In this document: positions 1 through 7,980 of the stretch, piece by piece
Layout of the letters: each line of letters begins with the position of its first letter
Numbering within the stretch: position 1 is the stretch's first letter
Source of the DNA: Chloroflexota bacterium
GTDB taxonomy: Bacteria > Chloroflexota > Ktedonobacteria > Ktedonobacterales > JACDGC01
Assembly: GCA_021778805.1 (NCBI GenBank)
Contig: JAJYBV010000006.1
Location: 1 to 54,729, forward strand
Direction of reading: 5' to 3'
DNA length: 54,729 nucleotides
Translations under genes and position numbers: made by a program
Notes under the pieces: model-generated
The model's database searches: none
What the model was told of the DNA's origin: nothing
The model's input: the letters and a program-made list of their open reading frames with translations, nothing else

Positions 1-137
1 CAACTTATTTTACAATTCGGGGTATGGGCAGCCGTGGCCAAATCAATATTATTTTGACACCTGCATGCCAAACCTGAACTATGACAATGAACAAGCAACG
101 CCATGTTATAAAACACAAGTGATAGGAGAACAGCAGC

Positions 138-719
138 ATGAAAAAAGCCATCTCAGTTATTATTCTGGGTATAGCGGTATTGGGAATAGGAGTTATCATA
201 TTTATCTCGCAAACAGCACAACCGGCGCAAACGGTGTTTAGTGGATCGGCGTCTGGCGGAGGAAAGGTGTTGCCCACTGCTTTCCCCAAATATCAGGGTA
301 CACCAACGAAGCGTAATCATCCTACTCCATTGGCAACATCCTGTCCGGTACCGATACCAACGATGGGGGTAGCGCCAACACCAACTCAAGGGATTATACT
401 GGGCACACCGATGAATTATCCATATAATATGATCAATGGAGCTGCAGGTATGGTTTCAGGTGGTAATGTATATCTTATTACAAGCGGAGAATTGAAGGCG
501 AATCCCCAGCAGGGAGTTATTACGGTGCAATTGGAAGAGATAGATGAATGCAAAGATATGGCAAATAATATAACTCCGATACCAACTGCTGAAGCGCTGG
601 AGCCTGGGTTGCATGGTGGAATCACCACCACCGGCATATCCGGGGCAGTAATAAGTTTTCGAGCAGCCGATGGGACCACCGGTCATTTTAATTATGTAAC
701 CCTAACGTTTATGCCATAA
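138..719 (+). CDS. Secreted or membrane-anchored hypothetical protein
   Basis: A 193-residue protein of unknown function. Residues about 4-26 form one hydrophobic segment after two lysines, so it is a signal anchor or signal peptide; no lipobox cysteine is evident. The next 60 residues are rich in Pro, Thr and Gly (PTPLAT, PIPT and APTPTQ stretches), like an extracellular linker. A C-terminal part of about 100 residues could be a small beta-rich domain (GGNVYLITSGELKANPQQG region). Three cysteines are present. The start is set by AGGAGA about 9 nt before the ATG. It is monocistronic, with a strong inverted repeat just after the stop. I recognise no family. Confidence 0.6.
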   Translation: MKKAISVIILGIAVLGIGVIIFISQTAQPAQTVFSGSASGGGKVLPTAFPKYQGTPTKRNHPTPLATSCPVPIPTMGVAPTPTQGIILGTPMNYPYNMINGAAGMVSGGNVYLITSGELKANPQQGVITVQLEEIDECKDMANNITPIPTAEALEPGLHGGITTTGISGAVISFRAADGTTGHFNYVTLTFMP

Positions 720-740
720 CCGGCATAAATCGGCAACAGT

Positions 741-772
741 ATCCGGATATGGTGAATTATCCATATCCGGAT
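741..772 (+). terminator. Hairpin, probable terminator of the secreted hypothetical gene
   Basis: A perfect 12-bp inverted repeat (ATCCGGATATGG and CCATATCCGGAT) with an 8-nt loop lies 22 nt after the stop at 719. Only a short T-rich stretch follows, so it may act as a terminator or as an mRNA-stabilising hairpin. Confidence 0.5.
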
Positions 773-832
773 GTTTAGGAATAACTCTTAGTTCATATTT
801 TACATCCCACATTAGGAATATTTTTTAAAATA

Positions 833-914
833 AATGTATTTGGGAACACCCCAAACCCCGCGCATGGGGTATTTGTTCCTTGCGAATCCTTGGCATTACC
901 TCCTGAGTAGTTAT
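833..914 (+). mobile_element. Degenerate copy A of the 8-bp-TSD repeat family (right half)
   Basis: This stretch carries the GGGAACACCCCAAACCCCG module and ends with CCTCCTGAGTAGTTA, which matches the right terminus of the intact copies at 7478-7774 and 20069-20333. A left terminal repeat is not convincing; ATAACTCTTAG near 780 is a weak candidate. No matching target duplication is visible. I read it as an eroded or truncated copy lying directly downstream of the tetR-like gene. Confidence 0.55.
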
Positions 915-919
915 CTATA

Positions 920-1537
920 CTAAGATGATGTTAATTTCATTTCTGATTCCAAAAATGTAAGACTGGATTGCAGGAGTTCTTTAATATCTTTTTCGGGATT
1001 ATTGACATAATTCAGCACAACAGCCAATACTACACCAATAACAGCGCCGGAATAAGCAGTTACCCGAATATCATCCGACGACGCGCCAATACGTTTAGCA
1101 ATTAAGTGAGCTGAAGATTGCATGGCGCTTTCTAATTGTTCCATCATTCGCATCCGCAAATTGCTATTTGATAACATTAACTGGCCGCGTTCCCAAATTT
1201 GTTGTAATTCAGTTTCGGAAAGACTGGCAAATACTTGAAGAATCGAATTTAACATAGCCTGAATTGGGGTTAGTTCAGCAGGCTGAGACTCAAATGCTGC
1301 AAAAATAATCGGATCTAGGTCGTCATACAAAATAACATCATCTTTAGTTGGAAAATATCGGAAGAATGTGCTCGGTGAAATTTCAACAGCTTCGGCAATT
1401 TGTTCGATTGTGGTATTTTCATAACCTTGTTCTTTAAAAAGCCGCATAGCCTGCTGTTGAATTGCCATACGCAATTTAGCTTTTTTGCGCTCTCGTAAAC
1501 CCAATTGTTTTTGAATAGGCGCTGAAACATCTGCCAT
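920..1537 (-). CDS. TetR/AcrR family transcriptional repressor
   Basis: The N-terminal TetR helix-turn-helix is clear: TTIEQIAEAVEISPSTFF, followed by RYFPTKDDV, the usual recognition helix and FPTK turn. The remaining helical part would be the ligand-binding and dimerisation domain. About 205 residues is normal for the family. Two ATGs sit close together (1543 and 1537). AGGAG lies 2 nt before the first and 8 nt before the second, so 1537 is preferred. The gene follows the MFS pump on the same strand with a 130-nt gap. The likely role is ligand-relieved repression of the pump and itself, through the palindrome at 3209-3237. Confidence 0.9.
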   Translation of the reverse strand: MADVSAPIQKQLGLRERKKAKLRMAIQQQAMRLFKEQGYENTTIEQIAEAVEISPSTFFRYFPTKDDVILYDDLDPIIFAAFESQPAELTPIQAMLNSILQVFASLSETELQQIWERGQLMLSNSNLRMRMMEQLESAMQSSAHLIAKRIGASSDDIRVTAYSGAVIGVVLAVVLNYVNNPEKDIKELLQSSLTFLESEMKLTSS

Positions 1538-1569
1538 AGCCATTACTCCTGATTTTTCAAACTATCAAA

Positions 1570-1596
1570 TTGGTTCCGGGAATATTCCGGAACCAA
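1570..1596. promoter_or_regulatory. Perfect inverted repeat between the MFS pump and tetR-like genes
   Basis: TTGGTTCCGG and CCGGAACCAA arms of 10 bp surround a 7-nt spacer. It lies in the 130-nt gap between two co-directional genes. There is no T-tract on either side, so it could be an intercistronic hairpin that lowers tetR expression or a protein-binding site. Its sequence differs from the A/T-rich operator upstream of the pump. Confidence 0.45.
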
Positions 1597-1667
1597 CGAT
1601 GATTAGTATTTGTTGCAGCTAATAATCGCAAAAATAAAAATTTATTGTTCAAAAACTTTATACAATA

Positions 1668-3182
1668 TTATTGCGCAGCTGATTTAACAAAGGTTTTTTG
1701 AGCAGGTAGAAATATCAGCGCCAATAATACACCTGCAAGCGCAATAGCGCCTGTGATATCAAGCGCAAAATCCATTCCCTGAACAAAGGCGTTTTGCGCC
1801 ATAATCAGCAAAGAAGGAGAATGAGTTATAGCTGCCGCCTCTATACCGCCAAATAAACTTTGCCGAACCAAATCTGCTATTGCTTTTGGCAAACCATTTA
1901 ATTGCAAATGATTCAGGTAACCATTATTCAATGCGCTGCCTAATATTGCCGCGCCAAACGGGCCGCCAATTTTTTGCAGTGATTGCATAACTGCAGCCCC
2001 CACGCCGCTTCGTTCTTCAGATAATTCTGAAAGCGCCGCTGAAACGGTTGTTGTAAGGGTTATTCCTAATCCTACTCCAATTAAAGCAGTCCAACCTGCA
2101 ATATATATTGAAGCGGAATGTATTTGAGTTGCCGCGCCAAACAAGGCGCCAATTGCTAAAAGCAAAAAACCGAATGATGCCGAAAGCTTAGCGGTGATTA
2201 GTCGTGTTAAATATGGCGCAGGCACCGATCCAACAATTAAGCCACCGACTAACGGCAAAAGTTGATATCCGGTTGTCATAGGGTCCATGCCTGAAACGCC
2301 TTGAAAATATTGTGGTAAAGTAAATAACACTCCCGTCATAGCCAATACTAAGATTGCCAATAACAGTACTCCCCAAGTAAAATTAGCCGAATGAAAAAGA
2401 GTAATATCAATTATTGGTTTAAGACCACGCTTCGTGAGCCACAATTCCCAACTATAAAATCCAATGGCGATTATTGCGCCGGCGGCAATAAACAACAGGC
2501 TGCTTGAATCAGACCACCCAAATTGTCCTGCTCTAATTAAGCCATAAGTTATCGCGGCAAGTCCAATCGCCGAAGTAATAATACCTGCCGGATCTAACCC
2601 CGGTTTGTTTTGCGATTTAGTTTCGGGCACCAAAATGACAACAGCTATAAACCCAAGCAGTGAAACTGGAACATTCAGCAAAAACACCCATCCCCACCAG
2701 AAATGAGTTAAAATCCAACCACCTAGAATTGGTCCGATTGGTAATGATAGAAAATTGGCGACTCCCCATATTCCAACTGCACGTGGACGTTCTTCAGGTG
2801 AAAACAACACAGTTAATGCTGAAACAGCCATTACAATAATTCCTGCGCTGGCTATGCCCAGCAAAATACGCGCCGCAATAAACCATTCTGCTGATGTGGC
2901 AAAAGCACAACCTATAGAACCGGCCCCAAACAACAACAATGCTGCTGTTAATATTTTTTTTCTGCCAACTCTGTCTCCTAATAGACCAGCAGGCAGCATT
3001 GCAACTGCCATTGCCAGTAAATAACCAGATGTAAACCATTGTAAGTTTGCTTCGGATGCGTTTAATGAATGGGCCAGTGTTGGTAATGCAATACTAAGTA
3101 TAGTTGCGTCTAATCCGGCGGAAAATACGGCTACAATAACTGCGCCAAACGCCAGCCATTTTCTTATTCCTACTGTTTTCAT
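1668..3182 (-). CDS. MFS multidrug efflux transporter, DHA2 (14-TM) family
   Basis: A drug:proton antiporter of the inner membrane, related to EmrB/QacA. It has about 14 hydrophobic segments over 504 residues, the usual DHA2 size. The N-terminal half holds the DHA2 beginning (SAGLDATILSIALPTLA) and MFS motif A (GLLGDRVGRKK) after TM2. The frame can be extended upstream to a TTG codon, but GGAGG 8 nt before the ATG at 3182 decides the start. A promoter (TTGACT, 17 nt, TACAAT) and a 29-bp palindrome lie just upstream, and the TetR-type gene follows, so this is a locally repressed, inducible efflux operon. The substrate cannot be inferred from sequence. Confidence 0.92.
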   Translation of the reverse strand: MKTVGIRKWLAFGAVIVAVFSAGLDATILSIALPTLAHSLNASEANLQWFTSGYLLAMAVAMLPAGLLGDRVGRKKILTAALLLFGAGSIGCAFATSAEWFIAARILLGIASAGIIVMAVSALTVLFSPEERPRAVGIWGVANFLSLPIGPILGGWILTHFWWGWVFLLNVPVSLLGFIAVVILVPETKSQNKPGLDPAGIITSAIGLAAITYGLIRAGQFGWSDSSSLLFIAAGAIIAIGFYSWELWLTKRGLKPIIDITLFHSANFTWGVLLLAILVLAMTGVLFTLPQYFQGVSGMDPMTTGYQLLPLVGGLIVGSVPAPYLTRLITAKLSASFGFLLLAIGALFGAATQIHSASIYIAGWTALIGVGLGITLTTTVSAALSELSEERSGVGAAVMQSLQKIGGPFGAAILGSALNNGYLNHLQLNGLPKAIADLVRQSLFGGIEAAAITHSPSLLIMAQNAFVQGMDFALDITGAIALAGVLLALIFLPAQKTFVKSAAQ

Positions 3183-3208
3183 GCGTGCAACCTCCAAAAT
3201 AGCGTTTG

Positions 3209-3237
3209 TATATTATGATAATTACTATCATAATATA
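3209..3237. promoter_or_regulatory. Candidate TetR operator
   Basis: Two perfect 12-bp arms (TATATTATGATA and TATCATAATATA) surround a 5-nt ATTAC spacer. It lies between the pump's -10 box and its start codon, where a bound repressor would block transcription. The adjacent TetR-family protein is the natural binder; this is inferred from position and symmetry. Confidence 0.8.
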
Positions 3238-3265
3238 TTGTATATTATTTGGTTGTAACAGTCAA
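3237..3265 (-). promoter_or_regulatory. Sigma-70-type promoter of the MFS/tetR operon
   Basis: Read on the minus strand, TTGACT (3265-3260) and TACAAT (3242-3237) are separated by exactly 17 nt. The -10 abuts the TetR-type palindrome. Confidence 0.75.
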
Positions 3266-3364
3266 TATATCTCAGTTATTTTGTAAAGTTTCCTCAGCAT
3301 ACAAAAATGGCCGGAATCTAAAAGATTCACGGCCATAGGAAAACAACAGGAGAAAAGTAATATG

Positions 3365-3907
3365 TTACGCGGCTGCGGTGGCTTCAACATCCAATGTCAA
3401 TTTTACTTCTTCGCCAACAAGTACGCCACCTGTTTCCAACGTTGCGTTCCAGTTTAAATTGAAATCTTTGCGATTGATTTTGGTTTCAGCAGTTAATCCC
3501 ATAACGGTAGCGCCCCATGGATTTTTGCCTGTTCCGGTAAATTCGGCGTTGAAAACAACTTCTTTGGTAACGCCATGCATGGAAAGATCACCATATACTT
3601 TATAATGATCGCTACCGGCGTGTTCTACCTTCGTGCTTTTAAATGAAATTGTCGGGTAGGTTTCTGCGTCAAAGAAATCAGCGGAGCGCAAGTGGCCATC
3701 GCGCTTTTCATCGCCGGTGCCGATAGAGCTTACTGAAACTTCAGCTTGAACGGATGATAATGATTTGTCGGTTGTGTGTTCTGTGATGGTTCCTTTAACA
3801 TCGGCAAAACTGCCTTTAACGGTAGAAAACATCATATGCTTTACAGCAAATTCCACGTGTGTGTGTGCGGCGTCAATATTCCAAGTGATGGAAGTTGGGT
3901 TAGACAT
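3365..3907 (-). CDS. YceI family lipocalin-like protein
   Basis: A 180-residue YceI-domain protein. It has the family opening TWNIDAAHTHVEFAVKHMM, followed by KGSFADVKGTI, a repeat-rich beta-barrel core and the closing FNLNWNATLETGGVLVGEEV. YceI proteins are beta-barrels that bind long isoprenoid or other amphipathic ligands. No signal peptide is visible, so this copy is probably cytoplasmic, unlike the periplasmic E. coli protein. It follows a MarR regulator on the same strand after a 96-nt gap. MarR-YceI pairs are common and suggest induction by a small lipophilic or phenolic compound. Confidence 0.93.
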   Translation of the reverse strand: MSNPTSITWNIDAAHTHVEFAVKHMMFSTVKGSFADVKGTITEHTTDKSLSSVQAEVSVSSIGTGDEKRDGHLRSADFFDAETYPTISFKSTKVEHAGSDHYKVYGDLSMHGVTKEVVFNAEFTGTGKNPWGATVMGLTAETKINRKDFNLNWNATLETGGVLVGEEVKLTLDVEATAAA

Positions 3908-4003
3908 TGTGTGTGATTCCTCTAAATTTTATTAAATATTCAGCAAATCGGTTCTTAGACCGAGAACATATTGTTTGTCAACAGTTCTCAAATTTACTGT
4001 GTT

Positions 4004-4444
4004 TTATCTTTTTTTTTGCAATGCTTCAGCGGCGCGGAAAGAATGATCCAGTTTTTTTAAAATCGCATACAGTTGCCGTTGTTCGGTATCGGTGAGCGGT
4101 TCAAAAAGCTTGTGCAAAAAATCTTCCTGCAATGGCGTAACCGTTTGAAAAAGATTGCGTCCGGCTTCGGTGAGAAAAATTCTGTTTAGCCTGCCGTCTT
4201 GCGTGCGGCAAATCAGTCCGTTTTGTTCCATGTGGTCCAGCTGCTGGCAGATGTTGCCTTTGGTAACCAAAAGCAGGTCTGCTAATTGCTGCTGGCTTGC
4301 TCCTTCATGTGTTCCGGCTTGCGCCAAAATATCAAATTCTGAAGGAGTGAGGCCAAGATCATTAAGATTTTTCATGGAACGTTTCTGTAATTTTTGGAAT
4401 ACTCGAACTAAACGGACCCATACAAGGACGCTTAACTTTTGCAT
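4004..4444 (-). CDS. MarR family transcriptional regulator
   Basis: A 146-residue winged-helix protein. The recognition segment is TPSEFDILAQAG, then ASQQQLADLLLVTKGNICQQ and a wing with NGLICRTQDGRLNRIFLTEAG, all typical of MarR. It is first in a two-gene unit with yceI. A perfect 28-bp palindrome overlaps its promoter, so negative autoregulation is likely. The ligand is unknown. The C terminus is basic (QKKR). Confidence 0.92.
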   Translation of the reverse strand: MQKLSVLVWVRLVRVFQKLQKRSMKNLNDLGLTPSEFDILAQAGTHEGASQQQLADLLLVTKGNICQQLDHMEQNGLICRTQDGRLNRIFLTEAGRNLFQTVTPLQEDFLHKLFEPLTDTEQRQLYAILKKLDHSFRAAEALQKKR

Positions 4445-4467
4445 GTTACCAGCCTCACATTTGCATA

Positions 4468-4495
4468 TTCATAAGTTTAGTACTAAACTTATGAA
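4468..4495. promoter_or_regulatory. MarR operator overlapping the marR promoter
   Basis: A perfect 28-bp palindrome with no spacer; each half contains CATAAGTTTAGT. On the minus strand TTGACT (4503-4498) lies immediately upstream and a weak -10 (TAAACT) falls within it, so a bound dimer would cover the promoter core. Length and symmetry suit a MarR dimer. Confidence 0.82.
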
Positions 4496-4579
4496 AAAGT
4501 CAAGAGCAATTTTTTTTGTTTTCTCATTTTTTAAAAACAGCAAAAATTCCGGCATTTAAGCGCAAAGATAAGATAGGTC

Positions 4580-4608
4580 TTGCATGATACCATAAGTAAT
4601 GGTATAGT
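4580..4608 (+). promoter_or_regulatory. Promoter of the purine nucleoside phosphorylase gene
   Basis: TTGCAT and TATAGT are separated by 17 nt. A 7-bp inverted repeat (ATACCAT, 5 nt, ATGGTAT, 4587-4605) spans the spacer and enters the -10, so a regulator may act here. The start codon is about 94 nt downstream. Confidence 0.6.
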
Positions 4609-4701
4609 TGAAAATATCGCCATTAATTTTAAGCGCCAGCATTTGAGAAAGAGGAATGATTAATCGGCGTCTTTCAGGCAGCATATATTCAGGAGGAAAA
4701 A

Positions 4702-5625
4702 ATGCGAAAAATTGATATAACCAGATTGCCGCCAAGCGCAGCTAGAGAATCAGCCTATTGGCTGAAAGAACGTTTTGAACATACCGGATTAGGTGTATGC
4801 AGTCCCAAAATAGCAATTATTCTTGGATCCGGATTAAATGACACCCTACAAAATTCTACACTGCTTCAGCGCTATTATTACCAGGAAATCCCCCACTTTG
4901 CCGCCCCAACAGTTCAAGGCCACTCCGGTGTTTTAGATATTGCAGAAATAAACGCACAACAGGTCGCTATTTTACGCGGCCGTTTTCATTTTTATGAAGG
5001 TCATTCCGGAAATCGGATTATATTACCGGTTCGGGTGATGAAAGAACTTGGGGTAGAAACACTTATTGTTACAAATGCCGCCGGTGGACTGAATCCCGCA
5101 TTTCGGCAGGGCGATTTAATGGTGATTCAAGATCATATTGGTTTACCAACGCTTGCCGGCTCTAATCCATTAGTCGGCCCAAATGATGACGCGCTGGGTC
5201 CGCGATTTGTGCCAATGGGTGAAGCGTATGCGCCGGAATATATTCAGTTAGCGCACGAAGTAGCAGCAGAACATCGCATTACCCTGCGAGAAGGTGTATA
5301 TTTGATGGTTTCGGGGCCAACATATGAAACACCGGCAGAGATACGCATGATGCGTATATTAGGCGCCGACGCTGTGGGCATGTCTACCGCGCCTGAAGTG
5401 ATTGCCGCGCGGCATTCCGGCATGAAAGTGCTGGGAATCAGCTCTATTACAAATACCGCTGCGCCGGAAACAGCAAAAAATGTAAACCACGAAGAAGTTT
5501 TAGCCGGCGCCCAAATGATTTTGCCGCGGCTGAATACTCTGCTTACCGGTATTTTACAGCGACTAACCGCTCCTGTAATTCCTTCGGCGCCGCCAACGGC
5601 TGTGCGTTCCTCAATGTATACGTAA
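4702..5625 (+). CDS. punA: Purine nucleoside phosphorylase, trimeric class
   Basis: It catalyses phosphorolysis of inosine and guanosine to base plus ribose-1-phosphate in purine salvage. The family landmarks appear in order: IAIILGSGLND (phosphate site), VQGHSG, ILRGRFHFYEG, TNAAGGLNPAFRQGDL, DHIGLPTLAGSNPL, SGPTYETPAEIRM, GADAVGMSTAPEVIAARH and SSITNTAA. At 307 residues it is slightly longer than usual, with an extra C-terminal tail rich in Pro, Ala and Thr. AGGAGG precedes the ATG by 5 nt. It stands alone with its own promoter and a hairpin downstream shared with the converging ino1 gene. Confidence 0.95.
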   Translation: MRKIDITRLPPSAARESAYWLKERFEHTGLGVCSPKIAIILGSGLNDTLQNSTLLQRYYYQEIPHFAAPTVQGHSGVLDIAEINAQQVAILRGRFHFYEGHSGNRIILPVRVMKELGVETLIVTNAAGGLNPAFRQGDLMVIQDHIGLPTLAGSNPLVGPNDDALGPRFVPMGEAYAPEYIQLAHEVAAEHRITLREGVYLMVSGPTYETPAEIRMMRILGADAVGMSTAPEVIAARHSGMKVLGISSITNTAAPETAKNVNHEEVLAGAQMILPRLNTLLTGILQRLTAPVIPSAPPTAVRSSMYT

Positions 5626-5665
5626 AGAGAAGCAATATAAGAAGAAAAATAGTTGTTGAAATGAG

Positions 5666-5699
5666 ACATTTGCAAGAGGTGGTTGCCCCTTGCAAATGT
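5666..5699. terminator. Hairpin between the converging punA and ino1 genes
   Basis: An 11-bp perfect inverted repeat (ACATTTGCAAG and CTTGCAAATGT) lies in the 112-nt gap between two genes that end towards each other. Neither side has a strong immediate T-tract. It most likely works as a bidirectional transcript end. Confidence 0.55.
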
Positions 5700-5737
5700 T
5701 GTGTCGCTGTGTGTAGATTCTATTGACCTTGGCTGGT

Positions 5738-7237
5738 TTATTCCGCGGGTGTTTCGCTGAAAGACTGAGCTGCAGCAGCTCCTGCGCCATATTCACTGAT
5801 GAATTGTTCTACCATAATTCGCGCTTGCGGATCGGTATACTGCACCGGAGGAGATTTCATAAAATAAGCGGATGGTCCAAGGAGCGCGCCGCTGACATCG
5901 TTATCTTTTGCTAATTTTGCGCAGCGGACTGCGTCGATGACAACGCCGGCGGAATTCGGAGAATCCCATACTTCTAATTTCAGTTCCATATTTAAGGGAA
6001 CATCACCGAATGTGCGGCCTTCCATGCGGATGTAAGCCCATTTGCGGTCTGTTAGCCAAGCAACATAATCACTGGGGCCGATATGCACATTTTCCGCGCC
6101 AATATTATAATCTAACTGACTGGTTACAGAATTGGTTTTCGAAATTTTCTTCGATTCCAATCTTTCGCGTTCCAGCATGTTTAAGAAATCGGTGTTGCCT
6201 CCGACATTCAACTGCATGGTGCGCTCTAAGCGAACGCCACGTTCGCGGAAAAGTCTTGTAAGTGTGCGGTGTACAATGGTTGCGCCAACCTGACTTTTAA
6301 TATCATCACCAACAATTGGCAAATGTTCCGCTTCAAAGCGTTCGCGCCAATATTGCTCGCGGCCGATAAAAACGGGGATGCAGTTTACAAAGCCGCATCC
6401 GGCGCGCAGCACTTGTTCTACATACCATTTCGTAGCAGTTTCGCTGCCTACGGGCAGATAATTAACCACAACATCGGTGCCGGTGTCGCGCAGAATTTTT
6501 ACGATATCGCTGGTTGAACCTGGAGCTTTTGTAATGACTTGGGACAGATACTTACCTAATCCGTCGTGTGTCATGCCACGATTTACAGTAACGCCTAAAT
6601 TGGGGACATCAGAGAATTTGTAGGTATTGTTAGGGCCGGAGAAAATCGCTTCGCTCAGGTCTTTGCCAACCTTGGTGGAATCGATATCAAATGCGGCGCT
6701 GAATTCAATATCATGAATATGATATCCGCCTAAGTTAACGTGCATAAGTCCCGGAATAAAATCTTGTTCGCTGGCGTTTTGGTAGTATTGCACACCCTGA
6801 ACAAATGAAGATGCGCAATTTCCGGTGCCGATAACGGCAACCCGAACTTTTTTGCTCATTGAATATTTCTCCCTTGTTGAATCTTGCGCCTGTGTGTGTG
6901 GCGCTTTTGCAAGTATTTGCTGGCCGCTCAGCGAATCGCCAAACGGGGCTGAAGCATAAATAAAGCGGTTTATAGCTGCATATATGCGCGAAAGCGCCCG
7001 ATCGTTTACGGAATAATAGGCTTGCCTTCCGCGCTGGAGTTTTTGCACAACATCTGCCTCGCGCAGAATGCGCAAATGAAATGAGATAAGCGGCTGACTC
7101 TTTCCAAGCGCCAGTGTAATTTCTGATACCGTCATTGCTCCTTGCGAAGCAAGTAATCGCAAGATATTTAACCGGTATATGTCGCCTAATGCGCGCAGGC
7201 TGTGATCAAATTCTGAAGAAGACTGCCATTGATACAA
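5738..7237 (-). CDS. ino1: ArsR-type HTH domain fused in frame to inositol-3-phosphate synthase
   Basis: One open frame of 499 residues. Residues about 8-100 are an ArsR/SmtB winged helix ([17 protein letters not shown], then [18 protein letters not shown] and a wing with [11 protein letters not shown]). A 26-residue polar linker follows. From about residue 127 comes a complete NAD-dependent myo-inositol-1-phosphate synthase of the short actinobacterial/archaeal type: [16 protein letters not shown] (NAD site), [32 protein letters not shown] and EDPP-region equivalents. It turns glucose-6-phosphate into inositol-phosphate for inositol lipids or solutes. The frame opens with TTG and no clear ribosome site. 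A second start at 6859 (MSKKVRV) has GGGAG 9 nt upstream, so a separate 373-residue enzyme may also be made. An HTH fused to this enzyme is unusual. Confidence 0.85.
   Translation of the reverse strand: MYQWQSSSEFDHSLRALGDIYRLNILRLLASQGAMTVSEITLALGKSQPLISFHLRILREADVVQKLQRGRQAYYSVNDRALSRIYAAINRFIYASAPFGDSLSGQQILAKAPHTQAQDSTREKYSMSKKVRVAVIGTGNCASSFVQGVQYYQNASEQDFIPGLMHVNLGGYHIHDIEFSAAFDIDSTKVGKDLSEAIFSGPNNTYKFSDVPNLGVTVNRGMTHDGLGKYLSQVITKAPGSTSDIVKILRDTGTDVVVNYLPVGSETATKWYVEQVLRAGCGFVNCIPVFIGREQYWRERFEAEHLPIVGDDIKSQVGATIVHRTLTRLFRERGVRLERTMQLNVGGNTDFLNMLERERLESKKISKTNSVTSQLDYNIGAENVHIGPSDYVAWLTDRKWAYIRMEGRTFGDVPLNMELKLEVWDSPNSAGVVIDAVRCAKLAKDNDVSGALLGPSAYFMKSPPVQYTDPQARIMVEQFISEYGAGAAAAQSFSETPAE
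6857..6873 (-). promoter_or_regulatory. Internal ribosome binding site and start for the synthase part
   Basis: On the minus strand AAGGGAG stands 9 nt before an in-frame ATG at 6859, exactly where the synthase domain begins. It would allow the enzyme to be made without the ArsR domain. The presence of both a fused frame and this site is what makes the arrangement ambiguous. Confidence 0.6.
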
Positions 7238-7469
7238 ACCAATTATCTCAACATATCAATTTATTTTTATATATCTATGTATCCCGATGTTTTCGGGGTT
7301 CTTCAATATTTATAACAGATCTTGTACTCAAAAGTCAAGTATTTTTTACAGATAAATGTAAATATTTTTATATATAAATATTTATTTATATAATTTGCCC
7401 AATTATGGGTATGGCGCATTATCAAAACATGTGTTTGTTGAAAATGCTAATGAATTGCCGTTGCGCTTA

Positions 7470-7782
7470 GATATTTAGTAACTACTCAGGAGGTAAAGCC
7501 AGGAATTGCTAATTCAACCACTGCACGGTACCCATGAGGCGATGCAATCCGGTAGGGGCGACCCTTGCGGTCGCCCTTGGCCCCGGCTACTATTGCTTTG
7601 GGAATAGTGTTTTAAATAATATTTATTGGGGCGTACCGTGCGGCGGTTGTATTAAAAAAAATGTCTTATGGGGACACCCCAAACCCCGCGCAAGGGGCTA
7701 TCGCCCCTTACGAATCCCCGGTGTGTACCGTGCGGTATCTTTGTGGTTCTTGGCCATATCCCCTGAGTAACTACGATATTTA
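7470..7782. mobile_element. MITE-like element B with 8-bp target duplication
   Basis: The element spans 7478-7774 (297 bp). Its left end GTAACTACTCAGG and right end CCTGAGTAACTAC form imperfect terminal inverted repeats that extend about 28 bp (AAGCCAGGAA against TTCTTGGCC). It is flanked on both sides by GATATTTA (7470-7477 and 7775-7782), a perfect 8-bp target duplication. Inside are hairpin modules: GGGCGACC/GGTCGCCC around CTTGC, ACCGTGCGGC, GGGGACACCCC and CCCCGCGCAAGGGG. It has no credible coding frame. This is the signature of a non-autonomous element moved by a transposase supplied elsewhere. It lies between the AT-rich ino1 upstream region and the gene at 7981. Confidence 0.85.
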
Positions 7783-7980
7783 TTTCTTAGATATTGGTTA
7801 TCTTAACAATTTCTAAACATCTTTGCTATTTTATTTTTTTGATCCGCCAATATTTGCTATAATGGCCGTAAAATGTAACAATCGCAGAGATAAAATAATA
7901 AATTTACAATAACTGCAATAACCGCACTGAAAAACGCCGTTTGCTATGCGCGTGCGGCTCCAGCAGTTTTTATAAAGAAC

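Noticed and set aside
3962-3989. GAGAAC/GTTCTC repeat between marR and yceI as an operator
   Set aside because: Arms are only 6 bp with a 16-nt gap and nearby alternatives pair equally well; it was not strong enough to annotate.
5244-5675. Open frame of 143 codons opposite the phosphorylase gene
   Set aside because: It is antisense to the strongly conserved punA and has no ribosome site or family resemblance.
7534-7770. Open frame of 78 codons within mobile element B
   Set aside because: It coincides with the hairpin modules of the repeat and has counterparts in other copies that are not in frame; there is no sign of a protein family.
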